DNA from: JBBQWZ01 sp038210135
GTDB lineage: Bacteria; Acidobacteriota; Terriglobia; Bryobacterales; Bryobacteraceae
Direction of reading: 5' to 3'
NCBI GenBank assembly: GCA_038210135.1
Contig: JBBQWZ010000005.1
Location: 106,041 to 170,040 of the forward strand
Length of the DNA: 64,000 bases
In this document: one piece after another, positions 1 through 7,174 of the stretch
How positions within the stretch are numbered: the stretch's first letter is position 1
Layout: each line of letters opens with the position of its first letter
Translations under genes and position numbers: made by a program
The notes under the pieces: generated by a model
Seen by the model: the letters and a program-made list of their open reading frames with translations, nothing else
Database searches by the model: none
Told to the model about the DNA's origin: nothing

Positions 1-1005
1 GGCCGAGATGTACGTGATGGGAGCGTACTCGAGGAACTTCAGCTCATCGCGAATCGCCTGCGTGAACGTTTTGCGGTTCTTCTCTTTGGTGACGTCCCAC
101 TTGTTGACGCACAGGATCACGGCGCGGCCTTCTTCATGCGCGTAGCCGGCGATGGTCGCGTCGAGTCCCACGATTCCTTCGCTCGCTTCGAGGATGACGA
201 GTACGACATTGGCCATGCGGATGTGCCGGCGCGCCATGACGACGCTGAGCTTTTCCGCCATCAGCTTGGTTTTGCCTTTGCGTCGGATTCCGGCGGTATC
301 GACGAATACGTATTCGACGCCGTTGCGGACCACCATCTCGTCGACAGCGTCTCGCGTGGTGCCGGCGACCGGGGAAACGATCGAACGCTCTTCGCCAACG
401 AGGGCGTTCAGGAGGGTCGATTTGCCAACGTTCGGACGTCCGATAATCGCAATTTTGATCTGCTTCACCTTCGGCTCGACCGGTGCCTCGGGATCCACAA
501 CCTCATCGCTTGGAAAGTTTTCCGTGATGTGGTCCAACAGCTCGCCGATGCCGAGCTTGTGTTCGGCGGAGATGGAGAATTGATCCTTGAATCCAAACGA
601 ATGGAAATCGTTCGCCAGGTCTTCCCGCCGCTGGTGATCGATCTTGTTTACCACCAGCGTGATCGGCTTTCCAAGCTTGCGCAGGATTTTTGCCAGCTCC
701 CGATCGGAACCTGTAATCTCAGTCCGTCCATCAATCAGATAGATAATCTGAGACGCATCTTCGAGCGCGACGCGAGCCTGCTTCAGGATTTGAGCGGGAA
801 TCATTTCCTCGTCGTTGGGGATGATTCCGCCTGTGTCGATGAGTTCGAAGGTTTTGCCGCGATGGGTGGCTTCGCCGCGAATGCGATCGCGCGTGATGCC
901 AGGTTCGTCGCCGACGATGGAGCGCCGCTTTCCGAGGATGACGTTGAACAAGGTGGACTTGCCAACGTTCGGACGGCCGACAATGACGACGCTAGGTAAG
1001 GGCAT
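1..1005 (-). CDS. der: Ribosome assembly GTPase Der (EngA), 3' end outside window
   Basis: Der is a double-GTPase factor for 50S ribosomal subunit maturation in the cytoplasm. Read on the minus strand from ATG at 1003-1005, the frame is open for 335 codons to the window edge. It begins with GRPNVGKSTLFN (G1 of domain 1), then DTGGI (G3) and NKID (G4). A second G domain follows with GRPNVGKSTLLN, DTAGI and NKWD, ending in a strand typical of the domain-2 end. Two tandem Era-like G domains are diagnostic of Der; the C-terminal KH-like domain must lie before base 1. The plus-strand frames here are shadows. The vapC gene ends 20 bp upstream on the same strand, so read-through from the toxin-antitoxin promoter is possible. 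Confidence 0.96.
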   Translation of the reverse strand, partial: MPLPSVVIVGRPNVGKSTLFNVILGKRRSIVGDEPGITRDRIRGEATHRGKTFELIDTGGIIPNDEEMIPAQILKQARVALEDASQIIYLIDGRTEITGSDRELAKILRKLGKPITLVVNKIDHQRREDLANDFHSFGFKDQFSISAEHKLGIGELLDHITENFPSDEVVDPEAPVEPKVKQIKIAIIGRPNVGKSTLLNALVGEERSIVSPVAGTTRDAVDEMVVRNGVEYVFVDTAGIRRKGKTKLMAEKLSVVMARRHIRMANVVLVILEASEGIVGLDATIAGYAHEEGRAVILCVNKWDVTKEKNRKTFTQAIRDELKFLEYAPITYISA

Positions 1006-1024
1006 GATAGTGACTCGCGTAAAA

Positions 1025-1417
1025 CTAGTAGGCGACGGCGTCGATTCCGGTCGCTCCGAAATCGTCGCCTTTGTACAAAAGTGGTTCGCCCGTCAAATGC
1101 GCCAAGGCATACGTCGCGCAATCTCCAAAATTCAGACGCGCAGGGGAGTTTCCCTTGCCGTAGGCGTCGTAGGCCAGAAACGCAGACGCGGCCTGCCCCT
1201 TATCGAACGGCACCACGGTCGCGCCCAGTTCGGCCAGGAACTGATCGACCAATTCCGCCCCACGCCCCTTTTTCTTCGAACGCATAACCAGTAGCGCCTC
1301 ATAGTAGGTTACCGAAGAAACCAAGTGCCGCTGCCCCTGATCCAGAGCCTCAATCATGCGGAGCCGCTCCGGTTCGTCATTGAGGACCGCTACAATCGCC
1401 GAGGTATCGATTACCAC
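1025..1417 (-). CDS. vapC: VapC-type PIN-domain ribonuclease toxin
   Basis: This 130-residue protein has the length and motif order of a VapC toxin, a Mg-dependent endoribonuclease that cleaves RNA such as initiator tRNA or rRNA. The conserved acidic PIN residues are visible: Asp in MVIDTSAI at the N-terminus, Glu in YYEALLVM, Asp in NFGDCATYAL and Asp in GDDF near the end. The start is GTG at 1415-1417, overlapping the last 7 bases of vapB, which implies translational coupling. All catalytic residues appear intact, so it is likely active. The RNA target cannot be read from the sequence. Confidence 0.9.
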   Translation of the reverse strand: MVIDTSAIVAVLNDEPERLRMIEALDQGQRHLVSSVTYYEALLVMRSKKKGRGAELVDQFLAELGATVVPFDKGQAASAFLAYDAYGKGNSPARLNFGDCATYALAHLTGEPLLYKGDDFGATGIDAVAY

Positions 1418-1668
1418 TTAGGGAGTCCGTTTTCGTCAAAGCCGACAATCTGATCATGCGGACGCGGATCCTGGTCGGGAATTGCAGCTGCTATATCCGA
1501 CAGTGCCACCAAACGCGACTTTCGGTCCGCTCGTCGCTCCGGAGGGAACCTACTGAGGCGTTCGAGCAGGGCATGGATGACCGCATCGGTGATTGTTTCT
1601 CCAGTCCTTCTAGCAAGATCCGTGGCCAAAACGTGAGCAGAGGGATCCTTGATATTGAGGACAGCCAT
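1411..1668 (-). CDS. vapB: VapB-type antitoxin (Rv0623-like)
   Basis: This 85-residue protein lies immediately upstream of vapC and overlaps it by 7 bp. The N-terminal part, with an alpha-rich stretch around TGETITDAVIHALLERL, resembles the Rv0623/PSK-type antitoxin transcription factor family. That family dimerises, binds its own promoter and neutralises the cognate PIN toxin through a flexible C-terminal tail. The tail here ends GFDENGLPKW, which is a plausible toxin-docking segment (inference). The start is ATG at 1666-1668. The AT-rich upstream region carries three TTAGGT copies that may be its operator. Confidence 0.85.
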   Translation of the reverse strand: MAVLNIKDPSAHVLATDLARRTGETITDAVIHALLERLSRFPPERRADRKSRLVALSDIAAAIPDQDPRPHDQIVGFDENGLPKW

Positions 1669-1708
1669 GACTGGAGGATAGCATAGGCTGCCAAAATATC
1701 ATCCTTAG

Positions 1709-1738
1709 TTAGGTAGCCCAATTAGGTGAATTTTAGGT
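1709..1738. promoter_or_regulatory. Three TTAGGT direct repeats upstream of vapBC
   Basis: TTAGGT occurs at 1709-1714, 1722-1727 and 1733-1738 in an AT-rich stretch between vapB and typA. Regularly spaced copies in front of an autoregulated toxin-antitoxin operon suggest operator sites. The typA promoter could also lie here. Only the repeats are seen; binding is inference. Confidence 0.3.
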
Positions 1739-1800
1739 TAATCCTATCAATCCTTCAGCGGAGGCCACCCTGAGCGTGCGATCATTAGAGTTCCCTCCCA

Positions 1801-3594
1801 ATGCTGAACCACGCTATCCGAAATATCGCCATTATTGCGCACGTTGATCACGGCAAGACCACGCTGGTGGATGCCATGCTCCGGCAGAGCGGAATTTTCC
1901 GTGACAACGAAGCCGTCGTCGAACGCGTAATGGACTCGAATGATCTCGAGCGCGAGCGCGGGATCACGATTCTTGCAAAGACCACCGGCGTCCATCTCGG
2001 GGACGTCAAAATCAACATTGTTGATACGCCTGGCCACAGTGATTTCGGCGGCGAGGTCGAACGCGCGCTAAAAATCGTCGATGGCGTGATGCTGCTGGTG
2101 GATGCCAGCGAAGGGCCGCTGCCACAGACGCGCTATGTCTTGATGAAGGCTCTGGAAGCCAAGCTGACGCCGATCGTGGTGATCAACAAGATCGACCGCC
2201 CGGACGCCCGCATCCAGGAAGTGCTGAACGAGGTCTACGATTTGTTCATCGATCTCGGCGCGCATGAGGACCAGCTCGATTTCCCGATCGTCTACACCAA
2301 CGCGAAGGCTGGCATTGCGAAGAACAATCCGGAAGACGTTTCTGAGAACTTGAAGCCGCTGTTCGAAGCGATTTTGAAGTTCATTCCGGCGCCGAAGGGC
2401 GATCCGGATGCCGTTCTTCAGTTGCTGGTTGCGAACCTCGATTACAGCGAATATCTGGGACGCTTGGCGATCGGCCGCGTGTTCAACGGAACGCTGCGGG
2501 CCGGCGACGAAGTCTCGATCGCTAAACTAGATGGCTCGTTCCACAAGACGCGCATTACCAAGCTCTACTCGTTTGAAGGCTTGAAGCGGATCGACGAGAA
2601 GGAATCGCAGCAGGGCGACATCGTCGCGATTGCGGGCGTCGAAGGCATCACGATCGGCGAAACGATCACAAGCGCCGAGACTCCGATGCCGCTGCCACAT
2701 ATCCAGATCGACGAACCGACGATCGCGATGACGTTCATGATCAACACGTCGCCATTCGCCGGACGCGAGGGCACGTACGTGACATCGCGCAATCTACGTG
2801 ATCGCCTCGACAAAGAACTGTTGACGAACGTCTCGATCCGCGTCGAAGAAGCGGGTGGGCCGGACGCCTTCAAGGTGATGGGCCGCGGTGAATTGCAGCT
2901 TGCAATCATCATCGAAATGATGCGCCGCGAAGGTTTCGAACTGATGGTCGGCAAGCCGGAGATTCTCACCAAGACGATCGACGGAAAGATGCACGAGCCG
3001 ATGGAATTGCTGGTGATCGATTGTCCGGAAGCGTTTATTGGCGTGGTGATCGAGAAGCTCGGCCAGCGCCGCGGCAAGATGGTGAAGATGGTGAACAACG
3101 GCTCCGGCCGCGTGCGCCTCGAATTCAACATTCCGTCGCGCGGGCTGATCGGGCTTCGTAGTGAAATGATGACCGACACCAAGGGAACCGCCATCATGAA
3201 CTCACTGTTTCACAGCTATGTGGAATGGCAGGGCGACATCGCGATGCGGCCCACTGGCTCGCTGGTTTCCGATCGCTCGGGCCACGCCACCGGATACGCC
3301 ATCTGGAATCTGCAGGAGCGCGGCGAGATCCTGATTTCGCCCGGCACCGAAGTGTACGAAGGCATGATCATCGGCGAGAATTCGCGCGACTCGGATCTCG
3401 ACGTGAACATCGTCAAAGAGAAGAAGTTGAGCAACATGCGCTCGTCGTCCGCCGACGAAGCGATGCGGCTGGTTCCGCCGCGGCTGTTGAACCTGGAGCA
3501 GGCGATCGAATTCATTCGCCAGGATGAGTACGTGGAAGTGACGCCGAAGTCGATCCGCCTTCGCAAGAGGACGTTGAAGGCGAATCAGCGGTAG
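1801..3594 (+). CDS. typA: Translational GTPase TypA/BipA
   Basis: TypA is a ribosome-associated translational GTPase related to EF-G, involved in 50S assembly and stress or cold adaptation. The 597-residue length is typical. The G domain carries AHVDHGKTTLVD (G1, about residues 13-24), the RGITI switch, DTPGHSDFGGEV (G3) and NKIDR (G4). Domain II, EF-G-like III/V domains and the TypA-specific C-terminus ending LRKRTLKANQR follow. The start is the first ATG, in a leader without a strong Shine-Dalgarno. The gene stands alone on the plus strand and is followed by a clear hairpin terminator shared with the convergent MFS gene. Confidence 0.97.
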   Translation: MLNHAIRNIAIIAHVDHGKTTLVDAMLRQSGIFRDNEAVVERVMDSNDLERERGITILAKTTGVHLGDVKINIVDTPGHSDFGGEVERALKIVDGVMLLVDASEGPLPQTRYVLMKALEAKLTPIVVINKIDRPDARIQEVLNEVYDLFIDLGAHEDQLDFPIVYTNAKAGIAKNNPEDVSENLKPLFEAILKFIPAPKGDPDAVLQLLVANLDYSEYLGRLAIGRVFNGTLRAGDEVSIAKLDGSFHKTRITKLYSFEGLKRIDEKESQQGDIVAIAGVEGITIGETITSAETPMPLPHIQIDEPTIAMTFMINTSPFAGREGTYVTSRNLRDRLDKELLTNVSIRVEEAGGPDAFKVMGRGELQLAIIIEMMRREGFELMVGKPEILTKTIDGKMHEPMELLVIDCPEAFIGVVIEKLGQRRGKMVKMVNNGSGRVRLEFNIPSRGLIGLRSEMMTDTKGTAIMNSLFHSYVEWQGDIAMRPTGSLVSDRSGHATGYAIWNLQERGEILISPGTEVYEGMIIGENSRDSDLDVNIVKEKKLSNMRSSSADEAMRLVPPRLLNLEQAIEFIRQDEYVEVTPKSIRLRKRTLKANQR

Positions 3595-3623
3595 ATCGTT
3601 GCACTGATCGAAACGCTTTTGAT

Positions 3624-3655
3624 AACCCCGCTCGTAAGGGCGGGGTTTCCTTTTC
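3624..3655. terminator. Rho-independent terminator between typA and MFS gene
   Basis: An 8-bp perfect stem, AACCCCGC at 3624-3631 with GCGGGGTT at 3640-3647, closes an 8-base loop. It is followed by TTTCCTTTT on the plus strand. It sits 30 bp after the typA stop and 8 bp before the end of the convergent MFS gene, so it may act in both directions. Confidence 0.8.
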
Positions 3656-3662
3656 CAAGCGC

Positions 3663-5336
3663 CTACTCCATCACCGGGGCCGCGTGCGCTTCCACTTCGA
3701 CCGTGCGGAGAGGGACTTCCGGCAGCAGTAGATTTACGATAATGCCGAGGGCCATCGCCACCGCGCCGGCGAAGAAGATGACCTGCAAACCATGGATCAG
3801 CGCGACGCGGACGTTGCCCATCAGTACGTCCAGCAATTCCTTGCCTCCTGGATATTGGGCGAATGCGGCGACCAGGCGCGGCTTGATCTGCACGAGCATC
3901 AGCGGATTTGAAAATGGCTTCAGCGCGATGGCTGGAACGCCTTGCGGCACGGCGGCATTGAAGTCGTTCTTGTACAGCGTTAACAAGAGCGACCCGAATA
4001 TGGCGACGCCCAGCGTGCTGCCGATGGAGCGGAAGAATTGGGTCGAAGCGGTCGCGGCGCCCATTACCGCGCGGGGCGCGGAGTTCTGCACCGCCAGCGT
4101 GTAGATCGGCTGCATGACGCCCATGCCGAGGCCGGCGATCACCATATTGCAGATCACTTCGAATTCCGTTGTCGAGCCGTCCATCCGCGCAAACAAGATC
4201 ATCGCGATCGCTACCAGTACGGAGCCGACCACGGCCGGCATCTTGTATTTTCCGGTCCGCGACGTGTATTGACCGGCCAGAATGCTGGTGAGCACCGCAC
4301 CCATCATCAAGGGCGTCAGCAGCGATCCCGATTTCGTCGCCGAGATTCCCATGACGCCCTGCATGAACAGCGGCAGGTACAGAATGACGCCAAACATGCC
4401 CATTCCGAGCAGGAACACGGCGATCGAGCAAATCGCGATCACGCGATTTTTGAATAGGCTCAGCGGCAAGAGCGGCTCGACGGCGCGCATTTCTGTGACG
4501 ATAAACGCTACCGCCATCAGAACCGCCATTACTAGCAGCCACACCACGCGCGGCGCAGTCCAGCCGTAGTCGCTGACCCAGGTGAGGGCGAGCAACAGCG
4601 GAATCAGCGAGGCCGAAAGCGTGAATACGCCCATCCAATCGATGACGTGTTCTTTGCGCGGCGGCCGGATATTCGGAAACTCCATGGCGATCGTCGCGAC
4701 GGCGACCGCGCCAACCGGCAGGTTGACGTAGAAGGTCCAGCGCCAGGAAAGCGAATCCGTCATCCAGCCGCCGAGCGTCGGTCCGAAGATCGAAGCCAGG
4801 CCCCAGACGGCGGCGAAGAGGCCCTGGTATTTCCCGCGTTCCCGGGGCGCGAAGATGTCGCCGATGATGGTGAACAACAGGCCGACGATCATGCCGGCGC
4901 CGATGCCTTGGAGGCCGCGGAAAATGATCAGCTGATTCATTCCATCGAGGCCCCAGAATTCCCATTCTCCGGCCGCTCCGCAGAGGCCGGAGGAGACCAC
5001 GAACAGCACCGCGCCCCACAGGAAGAACCCTTTGCGGCCGTACAAATCGGACAAGCGGGCGAAAATCGGAACCGCCAGAGTGGAAGCCAGCAGGTACGCC
5101 GTTGTCACCCACGGGTACCGTTCAAAGCCATTCAACTGCGCGATGATGCGCGGCATGGCGGTGCCGACGATGGTTTGGTCGAGCGCGGCGAGCAGCAGCG
5201 AAAGGAGCAGCCCGATCAGCGTGCCAATCAACTGTTCGCGAGTGAGCGGAAACGCCCCGCTGGTGACGTAAATCGGTCCTGCGGGAGCGGCTGGGGCTGT
5301 CGGTCCGGATTCCGGATCGGTAAGGGACGCTGACAT
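3663..5336 (-). CDS. MFS drug exporter, EmrB/QacA (DHA2, 14-TM) family
   Basis: This 557-residue polytopic inner-membrane protein is predicted to export toxic compounds by proton antiport. The hydrophobic pattern fits 14 transmembrane helices. LDQTIVGTAMPRI in helix 1 matches the DHA2 motif D1, and ARLSDLYGRKGFF in the loop after helix 2 matches motif A, with the expected basic residues. The long C-terminal extracytoplasmic loop before the last helix is typical of EmrB-like proteins. No membrane-fusion partner (EmrA) or TetR regulator is adjacent, so it may act as a single-component pump. The substrate cannot be predicted. The gene is divergent from rsmD across about 55 bp. Confidence 0.9.
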   Translation of the reverse strand: MSASLTDPESGPTAPAAPAGPIYVTSGAFPLTREQLIGTLIGLLLSLLLAALDQTIVGTAMPRIIAQLNGFERYPWVTTAYLLASTLAVPIFARLSDLYGRKGFFLWGAVLFVVSSGLCGAAGEWEFWGLDGMNQLIIFRGLQGIGAGMIVGLLFTIIGDIFAPRERGKYQGLFAAVWGLASIFGPTLGGWMTDSLSWRWTFYVNLPVGAVAVATIAMEFPNIRPPRKEHVIDWMGVFTLSASLIPLLLALTWVSDYGWTAPRVVWLLVMAVLMAVAFIVTEMRAVEPLLPLSLFKNRVIAICSIAVFLLGMGMFGVILYLPLFMQGVMGISATKSGSLLTPLMMGAVLTSILAGQYTSRTGKYKMPAVVGSVLVAIAMILFARMDGSTTEFEVICNMVIAGLGMGVMQPIYTLAVQNSAPRAVMGAATASTQFFRSIGSTLGVAIFGSLLLTLYKNDFNAAVPQGVPAIALKPFSNPLMLVQIKPRLVAAFAQYPGGKELLDVLMGNVRVALIHGLQVIFFAGAVAMALGIIVNLLLPEVPLRTVEVEAHAAPVME

Positions 5337-5391
5337 CTATTTATTCTAGCGGAGCGCCAACGCAAGCCAAAGTTATAGTTAGAAGAAAGTT

Positions 5392-5985
5392 ATGAGAGTC
5401 ATTGGCGGTGAATTTCGCAGGCGGACTTTGAAGAGCGTGCCTGGGCTGGACGTGCGTCCGACGCCGGATCGTTTGCGCGAAACCTTATTCAATATTCTGG
5501 CTCCGCGACTGGACGATTGCCGCATTTTTGTGGACGCGTACGCGGGCACCGGAGCGGTGGGGATCGAGGCGTTGAGCCGTGGGGCCGAGCGGGCCGTCTT
5601 CATCGAACGCGCCCGATCGGCAGCGGACGTCTTACGGGAGAATCTTCGATCGCTCGGTCTCGAGCGCCGCGCGGAAGTGTTCGTGGGCAAGGCAACCAAC
5701 GTCCTCGAGCGGCATACGGCGGATATCGTCTTTCTCGATCCTCCATACACACAGGTAAAGGAGTATTCGCTCGCGATGGAAGAATTGGCGGCGCGGCCCG
5801 CTCCGGTGATTGTGGTGCAGCACGAGCCGAAGCTGGTGTTGAAGGAGGCATACGGTCCGCTGAAGCGCTACCGTGTGGTGAAGCAGGGAAGCAATTCGCT
5901 GAGCTTTTACGCGCCCGAGGCGGCGAAATCAGAGGGCGAGTTGGAGGAGTTGAACTCCGAATCCAAGGGGCAGGCGGACGTCTAG
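5392..5985 (+). CDS. rsmD: 16S rRNA (guanine(966)-N2)-methyltransferase RsmD
   Basis: RsmD methylates G966 of 16S rRNA on the assembling small subunit using SAM. The 197-residue protein starts MRVIGGEFRRRTLK, the usual RsmD opening. It carries RPTPDRLRETLFNIL, the SAM-binding motif DAYAGTGAVGIEALSRGA and the catalytic FLDPPY motif. The C-terminal tail after SLSFYAPE is acidic and poorly conserved. A purine-rich AGAAGAAAG precedes the ATG. The last 4 bases overlap the end of the convergent 5982-6614 gene. In many genomes coaD follows rsmD; it does not here. Confidence 0.95.
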   Translation: MRVIGGEFRRRTLKSVPGLDVRPTPDRLRETLFNILAPRLDDCRIFVDAYAGTGAVGIEALSRGAERAVFIERARSAADVLRENLRSLGLERRAEVFVGKATNVLERHTADIVFLDPPYTQVKEYSLAMEELAARPAPVIVVQHEPKLVLKEAYGPLKRYRVVKQGSNSLSFYAPEAAKSEGELEELNSESKGQADV

Positions 5986-6614
5986 CGATTTAGTTCGCGG
6001 AGGCTTTTGATGGTTTTCTGGCGTTCCGCCGCCAATCCGGTCGCGGAGCAGATGCCGGTGCTGATCCGGCCATGGGTGTCGCGAAACGCGACCACCAACC
6101 AGCGTTGTCCGCTTTCGAAATCGACGCCACAATCTCCGCCGCCGTAGCCGGTGTAGACCAGAATGCTCCCGCGGCGGTGAGGGCCGAAAGTTTCCATGAT
6201 CCTCAGCGTAACGCGCCTCTCGCGGCGCTCGAACTTTTCTAAGACAGCATCCAATTCCGCTTTAGTCTTGGCCGCGCCAACCTGATTGCGTTCAACGCTT
6301 GTGAAATACTCGGCGGGAAGACGTAGACAGAAATTCCGCATCTGGCTGAATGACGGATCCGCAGGGCGCTCTTCGCGAAAGATCCGCCGCCACAGCAGGT
6401 CAAAATCCACGATTTCTGGAACCAATCGCTCCACTACCCCTACGAACACGACGGAGTCTTTTCGCTGAATATCAGGCATTTGTTCCGCAAGAAGGGGGCT
6501 TCCCGCAACCGTCGCGCATGTGCAACACAGCGCGACGCCCGGCGCAAGGAACAGAGCCATGCCGAACAATAAAGCCCCAACAAATCCACAACTCCCCCGC
6601 GGATCAAGCGCCAT
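5982..6614 (-). CDS. Secreted NTR/TIMP-like protein
   Basis: The 210-residue product has an N-terminal hydrophobic segment (GALLFGMALFLAPGVALC), followed directly by CCTCATV and then VVFVGVVE. Late in the protein come YTGYGGGDCGVDFESG and RWLVVA. This arrangement, with Cys at the mature N-terminus, a G-x-V strand and a GDCG...F..G..WLV strand, is the pattern of bacterial netrin/TIMP-like (OB-fold) secreted proteins. Function in bacteria is unknown. The mature Cys could also be a lipid-attachment site, though the LCCTC context is not a classical lipobox. Its 3' end overlaps rsmD by 4 bp tail to tail. Confidence 0.65.
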   Translation of the reverse strand: MALDPRGSCGFVGALLFGMALFLAPGVALCCTCATVAGSPLLAEQMPDIQRKDSVVFVGVVERLVPEIVDFDLLWRRIFREERPADPSFSQMRNFCLRLPAEYFTSVERNQVGAAKTKAELDAVLEKFERRERRVTLRIMETFGPHRRGSILVYTGYGGGDCGVDFESGQRWLVVAFRDTHGRISTGICSATGLAAERQKTIKSLRELNR

Positions 6615-6677
6615 ATCGGAAGACTAACGCAACGAAGGTATCATCTGAAAGAGAAAAGTCTCGACACCGGAGTCCTT

Positions 6678-7094
6678 ATGCCCATTCAAATTGAAGAAGT
6701 CGCAACGCTGCTGCAGGTATTCGATATGCCCACTTCGATTCGCTTTTATCGCGACCTGTTGGGCTTTGAGGTCGTCAACACTTCGGCGCCGGGCGACGAT
6801 TGCGATTGGGCGATGCTTCGCAAGAATGAGGCGATGTTCATGCTCAACACCGCGTACGAGCGCGAACACCGTCCGGCGGCTCCAGATCCGGCGCGGATCG
6901 CGGCGCACGACGATACCTGCTTGTACTTTGGCTGCCCTGACGTTGACGCCGCGTATGCGCATCTCCTATCGAAGAACGTCCCCTGCAAGTCTCCGAAAGT
7001 TGCTTTCTACGGGATGAAGCAGTTGTATTTTCACGACCCGGACGGGTACAACCTCTGCTTCCAATGCACCGAGGGCGAACCGGAATTGCCCTAG
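6678..7094 (+). CDS. VOC (glyoxalase/bleomycin-resistance) family protein
   Basis: This 138-residue cytoplasmic protein has the paired beta-alpha-beta-beta-beta layout of the vicinal-oxygen-chelate fold. It opens with a strand (EVATLLQVFDMPTSIRFYRDLLGFEV), continues with FMLNTAYERE and closes with YFHDPDGYNLCFQ, the standard last strand. Members include glyoxalase I, fosfomycin and bleomycin resistance proteins and dioxygenases; nothing here selects among them. The gene stands alone, between the NTR-like gene and the terminator of the Ig-repeat operon. Confidence 0.85.
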   Translation: MPIQIEEVATLLQVFDMPTSIRFYRDLLGFEVVNTSAPGDDCDWAMLRKNEAMFMLNTAYEREHRPAAPDPARIAAHDDTCLYFGCPDVDAAYAHLLSKNVPCKSPKVAFYGMKQLYFHDPDGYNLCFQCTEGEPELP

Positions 7095-7110
7095 CGCGCG
7101 TCTCTAAACA

Positions 7111-7148
7111 CGAAAAACGTCGGACGAAAGCACCGAGCCCTTCGTCCG
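7111..7148 (-). terminator. Terminator of the Ig-repeat operon
   Basis: CGGACGAA at 7121-7128 pairs with TTCGTCCG at 7141-7148, an 8-bp perfect stem with a 12-base loop. On the minus strand it is followed by a T-rich run (the AAAAA at 7113-7117 on the plus strand). It lies 27 bp past the stop of the 864-residue gene and may also serve the VOC gene. Confidence 0.7.
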
Positions 7149-7174
7149 CCGTTTCTGATTGGAATCGTCCGCTT

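Noticed and set aside
136..999. Long plus-strand open frames over the first kilobase
   Set aside because: They are antisense shadows of der, whose minus-strand frame shows all G-domain motifs.
3202..5112. Minus-strand 636-codon frame
   Set aside because: It runs through the typA 3' end and the shared terminator in a different frame from the MFS gene, with Arg-rich composition and no family motifs.
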